This document shows, one piece after another, positions 34,490-45,800 of a DNA stretch of 64,000 bases. The position numbers and the translations under genes were made by a program. Position 1 is the first letter of the stretch; every line of letters begins with the position of its first letter. Where the stretch lies: contig NZ_KK073874.1 in assembly GCF_000585375.1 (NCBI RefSeq), positions 3,286,001 to 3,350,000 on the forward strand, given 5' to 3'. This stretch comes from Cryptosporangium arvum DSM 44712 (GTDB lineage Bacteria; Actinomycetota; Actinomycetes; Mycobacteriales; Cryptosporangiaceae). The notes beneath the pieces were generated by a model. That model was not told where the DNA came from and searched no databases. It saw only the letters and a list, made by a program, of their open reading frames with translations.

Positions 34490-37400
34490 GCACGTTCGAC
34501 GCCATCGGCAACCGCGGCGAGTACTTCGCCGCGCATTACTACGCCGAACGGCTTCCGCTCGACCTCCGCAAAGGGATCTTCGGCCGGTGGACCGACCGGG
34601 AGACCGACGAACTGGAGCAGCGGCCGACTACCCGCGAGCAGGTTCGCGCACTACGTGGCGAGTACTTCACCGACCCCGTTCGGGGCTTTTTCGTCGAGCA
34701 CGCCCGGCTGGCCGCAGAGAGTCTTCCCGCCCCGGACGGCGTTGAAGGCAGGCCCGTCGCTGACCAGGAGTGGGCCAAGCGTTTGACCGCCTGGCATCAC
34801 ACCGTCCTGCGCCACTTCGGCTATCCCGTCGACCGCCCCGATCAGGTGACCGTCCATCGAGCCGGACGCGAGCACACCCTGCGGGTCGCCTTCGCCGGCG
34901 ACGGGATCCTCGCGGTCGACTGCGGCTGGGCGGTCGACGCCGACGCGGCCCTGGACGCCCACGGCCCGGACCAGCTGCTCGGCCCGGTCCGGATCTCGGC
35001 AGGCGAGTCGTACGCCACCGGCTCGGCGCTGGCCACCTGGTTGTTCAACAGCCAGATTGTCTGGCCGAACCAAACCGAACCGGGCTCGCCACCCCGCTTC
35101 GTGCTGCTGCTCGTCGGTGGTGTCCTGGTGTTGGCCGATCGTCACTGCTGGGGAGAGGGCCGTTTCCTCACCGCCAACCTCGACGGTGCGCTCCAACGCT
35201 ACGACCGCCGCCAGAACGGTGAGCTCGCCACGATCGCCGCGCTGTTCAGCTACGAGATGCTCCGCACCGGGGCCAACGGCGAAGACCCGGCGATCGACGC
35301 GCTGCTGAAGACGTCCACCGAGAACGCAGTGGGCGTCGACGGCGACCTGCGTCAGGGCCTGCAGCGGTCGGTGGAACTGATCGCGAACGAGATCCTCGAC
35401 CGGCTCATCGAGGCCGGCGTCGAACCCGCGCAGGTGGCCCGGCCGGACAAGCCGCTCGGTCGGGAACTCCGCGACGAGGCACTGCGCTACCTCTACCGAA
35501 TCCTGTTCCTGCTCTTCGCCGAGGCCCGTCCGGAGCTGGGCATCCTCCCCTCTGACGACGGTAGTTACGAGGCCGGCTACTCACTGGCCCGGCTACGGGA
35601 GTTGGTCGCTCGCGACGAAGAGCTCATCGAGGGGAACACCGCGCGCGGCTTCCACCTCTACGAGTCGCTGAACGTGCTGTTCTGTAAGGTCAATAAGGGC
35701 CACCGCGCCTACGGCACCGAAGCGGGCGACTACCAGCCCGGCGACGACGAGGCCACACGCAAGGCCAAGAAGGAACGCCGGAGCGAGGACCGCGGCCTCC
35801 GGTTCGAACCGCTGCGGTCAGCACTGTTCGAGCCGACCGCGACCCGCTTGATCGGTTGTGAGGTCCCCGACCCACGGTCCGACGACATACCTGCTCCCCG
35901 GTTGGACCTGCGACTGCGCAACGGCACCCTGCACCGAGTGCTGCGGCTGCTGACCATGAAGCGGCCCCGCGGCAAGGAGCGCGGCGGTTTCATCTCCTAC
36001 CGCAACCTCGGCATCAACCAGCTCGGCGCGGTCTACGAAGGCCTGATGTCCTACACCGGCTTCCTCGCCACCGAGGAGCTCTACGAGGTCGCCAAGGGTG
36101 GCAACCCGAAAGACGGTTCCTGGATGGTGCCGTCATCCCAGATCGGCCAGTTCACCGACGACAGCGTGTTCGTCCGCTACGACCAGGCCGACGAACGGCG
36201 CGGTCTGCGCGGCTGGAAGCGGCACCCGCGCGGCTCGTTCGTCTACCGCCTGGCCGGCCGGGAACGCCAGGTCTCCGCCTCCTACTACACCCCGGAATCG
36301 CTGACCAAACTCACCGTCGAGCTCGCCCTCAAGCACCGACTCGACCAGGACCGCGACGCCAACGGCGCGACGGTCGAGACTCGCGCCGCCGAACTGTTGC
36401 AGTACCGGATCTGTGAGCCCGCGCTCGGCTCCGGTGCGTTCCTCAACGAGGCGATCAACCAGCTGGCCAGTGAGTACCTACGGCGACGGCAGAACGAGAC
36501 CGGCAAGACCGTGCCCACCGCCGACGCACTCACCGAGTTGCAGCGAGTCAAGGCCTACATCGCGCTGCACAACTCCTACGGCGTCGACCTCAACGCCACC
36601 GCCGTCGAGCTGGCCGAGGTATCGCTGTGGCTCAACACCATGCACCCCGGGATGCGCGCCCCCTGGTTCGGCCTGCACCTGCGGCGCGGCAATTCCCTGA
36701 TCGGCGCCCGGCGGGCGGTCTACACCGGCAGCGATGCGGCCGGCCGCAACTGGCTCGCGTCCAAGAACCCGCTGCCCCCGACCGAACTGCCCTTCCGCGC
36801 CGCCGTTGAGAACACCGACGCCGACGCGATCCAGCCGTTGCCGGTGGGCGCGATCCACCAGTTCCTCTTGCCGGCTACCGGCTGGGGCACCGTTGCCGGA
36901 GAGTCCGAGGCCAAGGCGCTGGCGCCGGAGGCCGCAGCGCGGCTGGGCCGTTGGCGCAAGGGCATCCTCAAGCCGCCGAAGACTACGGGCGGTCAGCGGT
37001 CGGAGCTCGCCCGGTTGCAGGGGACCGCCCGACGGGTGGAGTTCCTCTGGGACCTGGTGGTCGAACGGATGCGGATCTCGGAACGCGAGATCGCCCGCCG
37101 GATCGACGTCTGGGGCGCGAACCCCGACGACCACGAGTACGTCTTCATACAGCGTCCGGAGCACCCGGTCCCGAAGGAGAAGGTCTATAAAGATCTGTTC
37201 GAGAAGGTCGGCACGCCGTACTGGCGGCTCAAGACCCTGATGGACGCCTGGTGCGCGCTCTGGTTCTGGCCGGTGGACCAGGCCGCTCTGTTGGACGGTG
37301 ACGATCCGGCCTATGAGCAGACGCCGGTGACCCCGGCGCAGTTGAGCGAGCTGCTGGGGGTCGGCCGAGGGGAGCAGGTGGCACTGTTCTCCCGCGATGT

Positions 37401-39855
37401 CGAGCAGATGCAGCTGTTGGAGCCGGTGGTCGAGGAGACGAAGCCGGACGGCAAGAAGAAGCGCAAGGAGAAGCCGAAGATCCTTCGTGACGCCCGCATC
37501 GCGATGAAGGAGCTGGCCAACTGGATCGACTTCGCCGAAGCGCTGGTCGGTACCGAGGACATGCCCGAGGACTCATTGGCCTCTGGCTTCAAGACGTTGA
37601 AAGACCTGGACTACTACGAGAAACTGATACCGGGGCTGACCGGCATGGACGAGGAACTCCAGCTACAGGCACGGTTCCCCTGGCTGGACAAGGTCGAGTC
37701 GATTGCCGAGGAGCGAGGGTTCTTCCACTGGGAGCTGCACTTCGCGCTGGTGTTCGCCGAGCGAGGTGGCTTCGACCTCCAAATCGGCAACCCACCGTGG
37801 GTGCGCCCGGACTGGGATGAACCGGCTGTGCTCGCCGAGTTCGATCCGTGGTTCAAGCTGGCTGAGAAGGCTGACGCTAAGGAGAAGGAAGCTCGACGAG
37901 CCGATGTCATCGCGCGGCAGGAGTGTAGGGAGTACGTGCTGGCCGAGCTGACAGGGACGTCGGCCTCTGTGGCTTGGTTACGTTCGCCGCACGTGTATCC
38001 ACTAGCTGCTGGCACTAGGCCTGATCTTTATCGAGCCTTCATGTGTCAGACATGGGCTCATACCGCCGTTGCCGGGACGGTCGGCCTGCTCCATCCAGAT
38101 TCTCATCTGGCCGGCGTCGGTATGGAACACATCCGGGCAGAGGCCTATCGCAGGCTGCGCGTGCACGGCGACTTCGTAAATGCAGGGAACAGGTTTTTTC
38201 CGCCACCAGTTGGCCGTTCCAGTCACTTCGGTTTGCACGTCTATGGAACGCCCGGAGAAACATCGTTCGATCACCTATCCTGGCTCTTCTCTGTTGATGC
38301 TCTAAGGCACTCTTACAGGCAAGGTGTCCCGGATGAGGGGATACTGCCAGGAATCCGATTTGACGGCGATTGGGATACCCGTCCGCACCCTAGTAGGGTG
38401 ATTCATGTAAATGCTGAATTGCTTGCTGTTTGGCAGGGCCTTACGGGCGATGAGAGCGGTCCCGCCGAATACGTGCGTCTACTTTCTCCAGTAAGTATCG
38501 CGGAGAATCGTGGTATCGAGTCTCTTGCGGGATTCCCGGTCCGCCTGGCGACCCTCTTGCCGCAGATCTCAGGTGGGTACAACGAGGCGACGGCAAAGTC
38601 TAAGGGGCTCATCCGGTATGAGGTTTCAGAACCCAGCGACTGGAAGGAGGTAGTGCTCAAGGGTCCGCAGATCGGAGTGGCTACGCCGCTGTTCAAGCAG
38701 CCTACGCAGGGGAGCGGCGAGGTCCTGGGGCTCGACTTGACGACGCTCCCGGCTGATGCCTTGCCGGCGACCGAGTACCGCAACGCCACCGATCGCGCCC
38801 GATTCGAGGCGGCGCAGGATCGGTGGATCGACCATCCGCTGCTGGAACGGCTGCTCGCTGACCCGGAGGAGCTGTCCGCAGCCCGGGTAGTCCTCAGCGA
38901 AGCCGCCGGTATCGCCCTCGACGCCGTCCCCGATGGAGATCTCCAGCTATATCTGACCGAGAAAGCGCGTCGCCGCTGTACGGAGTTCTACCGCGTCGCC
39001 TGGCGCAAGATGATCGCGCCCGATACAGAGAGAAGCTTGTACGTTGCATTGCTGCCGCCAGGCCCTAGCCATATCGATGGGATCAGGAGTGCGGTCGCCA
39101 GAGATAACAGATCCACGACCCTTTTAGGTGGCTTTTGGTCAGCGCTTCCTGTCGACTACTTTTTACGCACCACTGGCATAGGCGATTTGCATGTGGCTTC
39201 GGCCATTCGATTGCCGGCGCCGATTCCGGATCATCCGCTGGCCAGAGCGCTGCTGATTCGTACATCTCGGCTCAACTGCTTGACGGCCGCTTACGCCGAC
39301 CTTTGGCCGGAGTTGCACGACCGGGCCTGGCGTGACGAATCGTGGGCAAATGGCTGGGACGGGCTACCGCCGCTCGGTGACGTCAAGCCGGAGTGGGACT
39401 GGAACACGCCGCTGCGGACTGACCGGGCTCGCCGTGCGGCCCTCGTCGAGATCGATGCGCTCGTTGCGGTCTGGCTCGGCGTCGACGCCGCCGCCCTGGA
39501 GGCCATGTACCGAGCCCGCTTCCCGATCATGGCTGACTTCGACGAGGTGACCTGGTTCGACGCGACCGGTCGTCGGCTCGCCGGAAACCGGTACGCCTAC
39601 GGCCACGGCCAGACCAAGGAGCACTTCGAGCAGCTCCAGGCATACCTAGCCGACCAACGTCGGCCGCCGGAGAGCCGCCAGAACACCCCAGCGCCCGACG
39701 GCTACACCCCGCCTTTCTACAAGGCCGACCGGGTGAACGAGATGAAGGCCGCACACGCGGTCTTCCAGGCCCGGCTCGACGAGGCGATCGCGGCAGGGGA
39801 GTGGGATCCCGTAACCCATTCCCGCCCTGGCGTCCAGAACAGAGCAGGCGCGTGA
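34486..39855 (+). CDS. Very large adenine-specific DNA methylase (Eco57I/PglX-like)
   Basis: 1789 aa. Motif I is EPALGSGAF (about residue 643), followed by SYGVDLNATAVELAEVSLWL. Motif IV is NPPW (about residue 1101), the gamma-class N6-adenine signature. The ~600-residue N-terminal part (EYFAAHYYAERLPLDL; LYRILFLLFAEARPELG) is like the helical region of PglX/DrmMI-type methylases. The last ~650 residues should contain the target-recognition domain. It is longer than typical PglX (about 1200 aa). From about 37,850 to 38,750 and again near 39,000-39,280 base composition drops: 31 of 60 bases are G/C at 38221-38280, against about 65-70% nearby. This suggests replacement of the recognition segment. 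It is coupled to both neighbours. Likely marks host DNA for the system. Confidence 0.85.
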   Translation: MSTFDAIGNRGEYFAAHYYAERLPLDLRKGIFGRWTDRETDELEQRPTTREQVRALRGEYFTDPVRGFFVEHARLAAESLPAPDGVEGRPVADQEWAKRLTAWHHTVLRHFGYPVDRPDQVTVHRAGREHTLRVAFAGDGILAVDCGWAVDADAALDAHGPDQLLGPVRISAGESYATGSALATWLFNSQIVWPNQTEPGSPPRFVLLLVGGVLVLADRHCWGEGRFLTANLDGALQRYDRRQNGELATIAALFSYEMLRTGANGEDPAIDALLKTSTENAVGVDGDLRQGLQRSVELIANEILDRLIEAGVEPAQVARPDKPLGRELRDEALRYLYRILFLLFAEARPELGILPSDDGSYEAGYSLARLRELVARDEELIEGNTARGFHLYESLNVLFCKVNKGHRAYGTEAGDYQPGDDEATRKAKKERRSEDRGLRFEPLRSALFEPTATRLIGCEVPDPRSDDIPAPRLDLRLRNGTLHRVLRLLTMKRPRGKERGGFISYRNLGINQLGAVYEGLMSYTGFLATEELYEVAKGGNPKDGSWMVPSSQIGQFTDDSVFVRYDQADERRGLRGWKRHPRGSFVYRLAGRERQVSASYYTPESLTKLTVELALKHRLDQDRDANGATVETRAAELLQYRICEPALGSGAFLNEAINQLASEYLRRRQNETGKTVPTADALTELQRVKAYIALHNSYGVDLNATAVELAEVSLWLNTMHPGMRAPWFGLHLRRGNSLIGARRAVYTGSDAAGRNWLASKNPLPPTELPFRAAVENTDADAIQPLPVGAIHQFLLPATGWGTVAGESEAKALAPEAAARLGRWRKGILKPPKTTGGQRSELARLQGTARRVEFLWDLVVERMRISEREIARRIDVWGANPDDHEYVFIQRPEHPVPKEKVYKDLFEKVGTPYWRLKTLMDAWCALWFWPVDQAALLDGDDPAYEQTPVTPAQLSELLGVGRGEQVALFSRDVEQMQLLEPVVEETKPDGKKKRKEKPKILRDARIAMKELANWIDFAEALVGTEDMPEDSLASGFKTLKDLDYYEKLIPGLTGMDEELQLQARFPWLDKVESIAEERGFFHWELHFALVFAERGGFDLQIGNPPWVRPDWDEPAVLAEFDPWFKLAEKADAKEKEARRADVIARQECREYVLAELTGTSASVAWLRSPHVYPLAAGTRPDLYRAFMCQTWAHTAVAGTVGLLHPDSHLAGVGMEHIRAEAYRRLRVHGDFVNAGNRFFPPPVGRSSHFGLHVYGTPGETSFDHLSWLFSVDALRHSYRQGVPDEGILPGIRFDGDWDTRPHPSRVIHVNAELLAVWQGLTGDESGPAEYVRLLSPVSIAENRGIESLAGFPVRLATLLPQISGGYNEATAKSKGLIRYEVSEPSDWKEVVLKGPQIGVATPLFKQPTQGSGEVLGLDLTTLPADALPATEYRNATDRARFEAAQDRWIDHPLLERLLADPEELSAARVVLSEAAGIALDAVPDGDLQLYLTEKARRRCTEFYRVAWRKMIAPDTERSLYVALLPPGPSHIDGIRSAVARDNRSTTLLGGFWSALPVDYFLRTTGIGDLHVASAIRLPAPIPDHPLARALLIRTSRLNCLTAAYADLWPELHDRAWRDESWANGWDGLPPLGDVKPEWDWNTPLRTDRARRAALVEIDALVAVWLGVDAAALEAMYRARFPIMADFDEVTWFDATGRRLAGNRYAYGHGQTKEHFEQLQAYLADQRRPPESRQNTPAPDGYTPPFYKADRVNEMKAAHAVFQARLDEAIAAGEWDPVTHSRPGVQNRAGA

Positions 39856-42800
39856 GGCCGACCTTGGAGGCCAACGGCCTCACCGCGAATCTGTTGCAGT
39901 ACCTCTCCACGACCTACGCGCTCTCCGACGAGGGGGCCCGCCGGGCACTGGAGGCATTCCTCGGCGACACCGACGCCGGCATGTTCCGTGGCCCGTTCCT
40001 GCGGATCCGCACGCCGTTCCAACCAGCGCCCGACAACTGGCGCGACGGGCTGGACTGGCCCGACCGGGGCTTCCTGCCGCCCGGGTTCACCCCGTACGCG
40101 CACCAGGCGGCGGCGTTCCACCGGCTCTCGTCCCGCCACCACCCGCCGCTGCCGACGCTCGTGACCACCGGCACCGGCTCGGGTAAGACAGAGGCGTTCC
40201 TGCTGCCGATCCTGGACCACTGCCGCCGCGAGCGGGCCCTCGGCCGCGCGGGCGTCAAGGCCGTGCTGCTGTACCCGATGAACGCGCTGGCCAGTGACCA
40301 GGCCGACCGACTCAACCACTACCTCCAACAGGACGCGTTCTCGCAGGTCACCGCGGGCCTGTTCATCGGCGACACACCGGACACCCCCTACCCGCGGGTG
40401 ATGACCCGTCGGTCGGAGATCCGGAACAACCCACCGGATCTGCTGGTCACCAACTTCAAAATGCTCGATCTGCTGCTGCATCGGGCCGACGACGCACCGT
40501 TGTGGGCCGATGCGGATCTGCGGTACGTGGTGGTCGACGAGTTCCACGCCTACGACGGGGCCCAGGGCACCGACGTGGCCATGTTGCTGCGCCGGCTGGC
40601 GGCCCGGGTGGGGGCGGCCACGGCGGAGATGCCGCTCGGCGGGATCTGCCCCGTCGCGACGTCCGCGACCCTGGCGTCGCCCACAGAGGCGGATACGCCC
40701 GGGGACGCGCCCGACCTGCTGGCGGTCGCCGGGCAGATCTTCGGCACGCGGTTCACCGCGGACGCCGTCATCAGCGAGAACCGCCGATCGGTCGAGGAGT
40801 TCATCCCGCAGCACTCGCTGGCCGCCGAGCTGCCGTTGCCGGATCCGGAGACGCTGGCCGCGCTGCCGGATCCCGGCCGCAACGACGAAGCCATGGCCAG
40901 GCTGTCCGAGGTCGTCACTGGTCAGCCGGAACTCACCCCCGAGCAGCTCGGCGCGGTGCTGCGAACCCATGTGCTGACCCGTGCCTTGCTGACCGCGCTC
41001 GCGGACGGCGTCCGTGACCCGGCGCAGATCTTGGACGTGCTCTGGCGGCACAACGCCTACTCGTGGGGCCGCGCGGTCACCGAGCGCCCCCAGCAGGCGG
41101 CCCTCGCGTTGGCCCGGTTCGTCGCGCTCTTGTCGGTAGCCCGCGATCCGGACGCCGACCCGGCGCACCCACGTCCGTTGGTCCACGTCGAGGTACATCA
41201 GTGGGCCCGGTCCGTGACCCGGCTTCTGCGTGGCATTCTGCCGTGGCCGGAGGCGGAGTTCCGCTGGGACGCCGCTGACCCGGCCGGAGCCACGGCTGTC
41301 GACGGTGACCGGGCCGCGCCGGTCACCACTGCCACCGGTGGGCAGCGGGCGAACGTGTTCCTGCCCGCCGTCTACTGCCGCGAATGTGGCCGGTCGGGGT
41401 GGGCGGCGTTCTCCCCGGAGAGCGACGACGCGGCGCTACGTCTGGATCCGGTGCTCATCCGCCGCGCGTCCACCAGTAGGGACAAGATGCGGGTCCGCGC
41501 GCTGATCGCGGCGACCGACGCCGAAGCGCGTGAAGGTGCCGGATCGGGCCCGATGGCCGTGAGTAATCGAGCCTGGGGCGGCACCGGGCGACCGGCGGCC
41601 GCCGGTCTCGGCGGCGTCCTCATGGTGCTTGACGGAGCAGGCGGACGCTTGCGTCCGCCACAGCCGAGCACCGATTACCACCCGGAGACCGGTGAGCCGA
41701 CGTTGACCGCCCGGGACTCGGCATTCGTCCTGGTCATTCTCGGGCAGACGGCGAACACGGCAGCGACCGGCGACTGGTGTCCGGCGTGCGGGGAGCGCAA
41801 CGCGATCCGCTACCTGGGTACTCGGACGGCAGCGCTGGCCGCGGCGGCGCTGACGCAGCTGTTCACCGGCGGCGAGCTGGACGACAAGCAGAACGAACGC
41901 AAGACGTTGATGTTCAGCGACTCGGTGCAGGACGCCGCCCACCGGGCCGGTTTCGTCGCCAACCGGTCGTACGTGTTCTCGCTCCGGGCGCTGCTGGTGG
42001 CGCACCTGTCGGAGAGCCGAGACACCGCGCTCAACGACCTGATCGCCGACGTGGTGGCCGCGACGACCGACCTACAGACGTTGGCCGCCGTCGTCCCACC
42101 CGACCTGCACGACCGCCCCGGGGTGGACGCTCTTTTGGCAGGCGAGAACGGCGGTACCGCCGGGGTGTGGCAGACGATCGGCGAGCGATTGGCCTTCGCC
42201 GCGCTGATGGAGTTCGGGTTCCGGTCCCGGCAGGGCCGCACGTTGGAACTCACCCGCACCGCCGCAGCGCAGGTGTCGATCCCGAACAAGGATGCGGCAA
42301 TCGCGCTGGTCCGGCAGGCGTACCTCGCGGGTACCGAGTTACCGGCTGACGCCCCGGAAGACGCCCGCTACCTGGGCTTTCTCCGAATCTTCCTGGAACG
42401 GATGCGGTGGCGGGGCGCGGTGCGCCACCGGTGGCTGACCCGGTATGCCCTCGACGCGGGGGTCAGCCGGTATTTCGTCTGGGGCAGGCGCCCGGCCGGG
42501 ATGCCGGCATTCCCCGCCTTCGTGGCAGCGCCGGTGTTCCTGCTCGACCGCCCCCGGCCGCGGAGCGAGTTCGACTTCGCCACCGGCCGGCTGTCGTGGC
42601 ACGAACGATGGGCGCAACGCAGCTTCGGCCTCACCAGGGACGCCGCGGCGAAATTCTGGGAGCGGTTGCTCCCGGCCCTGGCCTCCGACGGTCTGCTCGC
42701 CACCCGGGTCACGCGGGACGGACAGACCCGGCTCTACGGACTGCAACCCGGGGCGATCCTGGTTCGCGGCTTGACCGACGACGAGGTCAACGTCGCCGCG

Positions 42801-45800
42801 GTGCGTTGCCCGGTGTGCGCGTGGGAGCAAACGGTTCACCCCGCGCTGCTCGACCAGTGGCGGGGTCAGCCCTGCCCGTCCTACCGGTGTGCACGGGGTC
42901 GGCTGGAGGCCGCGAATCGGCCCGCCGCGAACGGAAGTGACCCGCACCGGCGCGACCGGGACTATCGCGACGACTACTACCGGCGGTTGTATCGGGGAGC
43001 AGGCACCTACCAGATCGTCACCGCCGAACACACCGGGATGCTCACCCGGCCACAGCGGGAACGGGTGGAGAAGGCGTTCAAGGCCGGTGGGCGGTTCACC
43101 GATCCGAACGTCTTGTCGTGCACCCCGACGCTGGAGCTGGGGATCGACATCGGTGACTTGTCCGCTATCGTGCTGGCCTCGTTGCCGCCGAGCCCGGCTC
43201 ACTACGCCCAGCGCGTCGGCCGGGCCGGGCGGCGGACCGGCAACGCCTACGTCCTCACCGTCCTCGGTCACCGTCAGCGCGATCTGTACTTCCTCGACCG
43301 CCCGGTCGACATGATCGCCGGTCGGATCATTCCGCCTGGCTGTTACCTCTCCGCAGTGGAGATCCTGCGCCGTCAGTACCTGGCGCACCTGCTCGACCTG
43401 GCCGCTGCTGGTCGGCTGCCTGCAGCCGACGGTGGTACGGAGCCACTGCGTCCGTTGCCACGGACCGCGCCGGCGCTGTTCGGCGATTCCGGCTACCTGG
43501 TGGACCTCGTTGCCACAGCGCTGGCCCACGCCGAGGAGTTGCTCGGTGGGTTCCTCGCGCTGTTCCCGGGGGACACGATCGAGCCGCGTGCCGTCGATGA
43601 GCTGCGGGCGTTCGCCACCGCGGGGCTGCGCAGCGCGGTGGATCGGGCCGTTCGGGAGTGGCGGGAGCGGCTAGCCATCCTCGCGGAACGGCTCTCGGCG
43701 ATCACGGCCACCTCTGCGGCGCTCAACCCCGACGACCCGGAGCAGGCGCAGCAACGCGCGGAGCTGGACGGGGAACGCCGGGGAATTGGCGCTCTGCTGG
43801 CCCGGGCCGGTGAGAAGGATGCTCCCGGAGCGCTGGTGGAGTTGGGTCTGCTGCCGAACTACGCGTTGGTAGACACCCGGACGGTGCTCGAGGCGACGCT
43901 CTACGCAGAACGGAGGGCCGAGTCCGACGAAACCGAGCGTTCCAGCGCCGAGGTCCGGTATCGCACCGAGCTGCGTGAGTACGACCGGCCCCGCCGGCTC
44001 GCATTGACCGAGCTGGCCCCGGGGAACACCTTCTACGTCAACGGTTACCGGCACGAGGTCACCGGCCTGGAGATCGGCACCCGTGACCGGCCCGGCTGGC
44101 AGGTGTGGCGGTGCTGTCCGGAGTGCGGCTACGTCCGGACCACCGAGGCCGAGAGCGACCGGACGCCGTGCCCGCGCTGCCGCAGCGGACGCATCGCCGA
44201 TGACGGTTCCTGTCTGCACCGAGTGGTGGAGCCGAGCCGAGTCACCGCCCGAGATCGGCGGGAAGACGCGCGGATCCGCGACGACCGAGACGACCGAGAC
44301 CCTCGGTTCTACGAGACGGTCACCGCGGTGGACATCCCGCAGGATACCGTCGAGCTGTCCTGGCGCCACGAGCGGCGTGTCTTCGGCATCGACTTCACCC
44401 GTGATGCCACGATCCGGACGCTCAACCTCGGTCCGGCCCGGTTCGACGTGCCCGCCCGCGACCTGTTCGCCGGTCAGCTGACCCGGGTCAACCCGTTCAC
44501 GGTCTGCACCGGCTGCGGCGCGGCCGGCGCGGACGGGGCACCGGTGTTCGACCAGGACTCCGATGCGCTGCTCACCTCCGGCCCGGACGATCCGCGGCTG
44601 CGCCACCACCGGCCGTGGTGTCCGCTCCGCCAGGGACGCCGGGACGATACCGTTCAGCTTCCGGTGCTGCTGGCCCACCAGCTCAAAACCGAGGCTCTGC
44701 GGATCCTGCTGCCAGCGGCGACGGTGCTGGTCGAGGAGCGAGTGCACTCGTTCCGGGCGGCGTTGCGTCTCGGCGTCGACCGGCACTTCGGCGGCGACCC
44801 GGACCATCTGGACACAGCAATCGCCACCATGCCGGACCAGAACAGCGGCGAGCGTCGCTCGTACCTGGTGCTCTACGACACGCTCCCCGGTGGCACCGGC
44901 TACCTCCATCGGCTGACCGATCCGGTGGCGTTCAAGGCCACCCTGGCGGCCGCCCGGGCCGTGCTCGCCGCGTGCCCGTGCGCGGCCGAAGGGCGCCGGG
45001 CCTGCCATCGCTGCCTGCACCGCTACACGCCCGACAACCTTCAGCAGCACGCCTCCCGGCGGACCGCGCTGGAACTTATCGACGGGCTGCTCACCGGCCC
45101 GGACGGCAGCGACGGCTGGGACATCTCGGACGTCGGCGGCACCGACGACATCGGACTCGATCAGCAAGTCGAGTCCGACTTGGAAGCACGGTTCCTGGCC
45201 CTGCTGCGGACCTGGTCCACCGTGACCACCGACACGGTCCTGGAGGAGAACAGCGCGACCAGCGGACACCTGCGATTCACCGGCGGCGCGGACGTCGTCC
45301 ACTGGCGGCTCACCGCCCAGCAGCCGCTGGACAACACGCGGCCGGACTTCAGTTTCCACCGCGTCGACGGACCGCCCTGCGCGATCCAGGTCTACCTGGA
45401 CGGCCGGCGCTTCCACGCCTCGACCGACAACAACCGCCTGGCCCGCGACGCGGTCCGCCGGACGCGGCTGCGCTCGACGGGCAACCTGGTTTTCCAGCTC
45501 ACCTGGGACGACCTGGACCTGTTCGAGGAACGCGCCGACCGCGCCCAACCGGTGTGGCCGCCGTATCTGACCGGTGCGCAGGACGCGGCGAAGGCGGCCT
45601 ATGCCGCCTACGAAGGTGATCGGTCCGACTTCGCCGACACCGTCCTCACCAATCCGGTCGAAACTCTGCTGGCCTTTCTCCGCGATCCTGACCTCACGCG
45701 GTGGACCAGACGGGCCCGCGCCCTTGTCGCCGGGGCGGCCGCCATGCCCGGTACGGTGCACGTCGGGACCGCCGGCGGCTCCCAGGAAGTCTCGGGCCTG

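Noticed and set aside
39801-39852. Start of the giant helicase at the ATG 39801
   Set aside because: It lies 55 bases inside the methylase gene; GTG 39852 gives the GTGA overlap used throughout this operon.
30435-39855. BREX/Pgl system
   Set aside because: The kinase and PglX-like methylase recall Pgl, but PglZ-type phosphatase, BrxC-type ATPase and a PglW-size kinase are missing.
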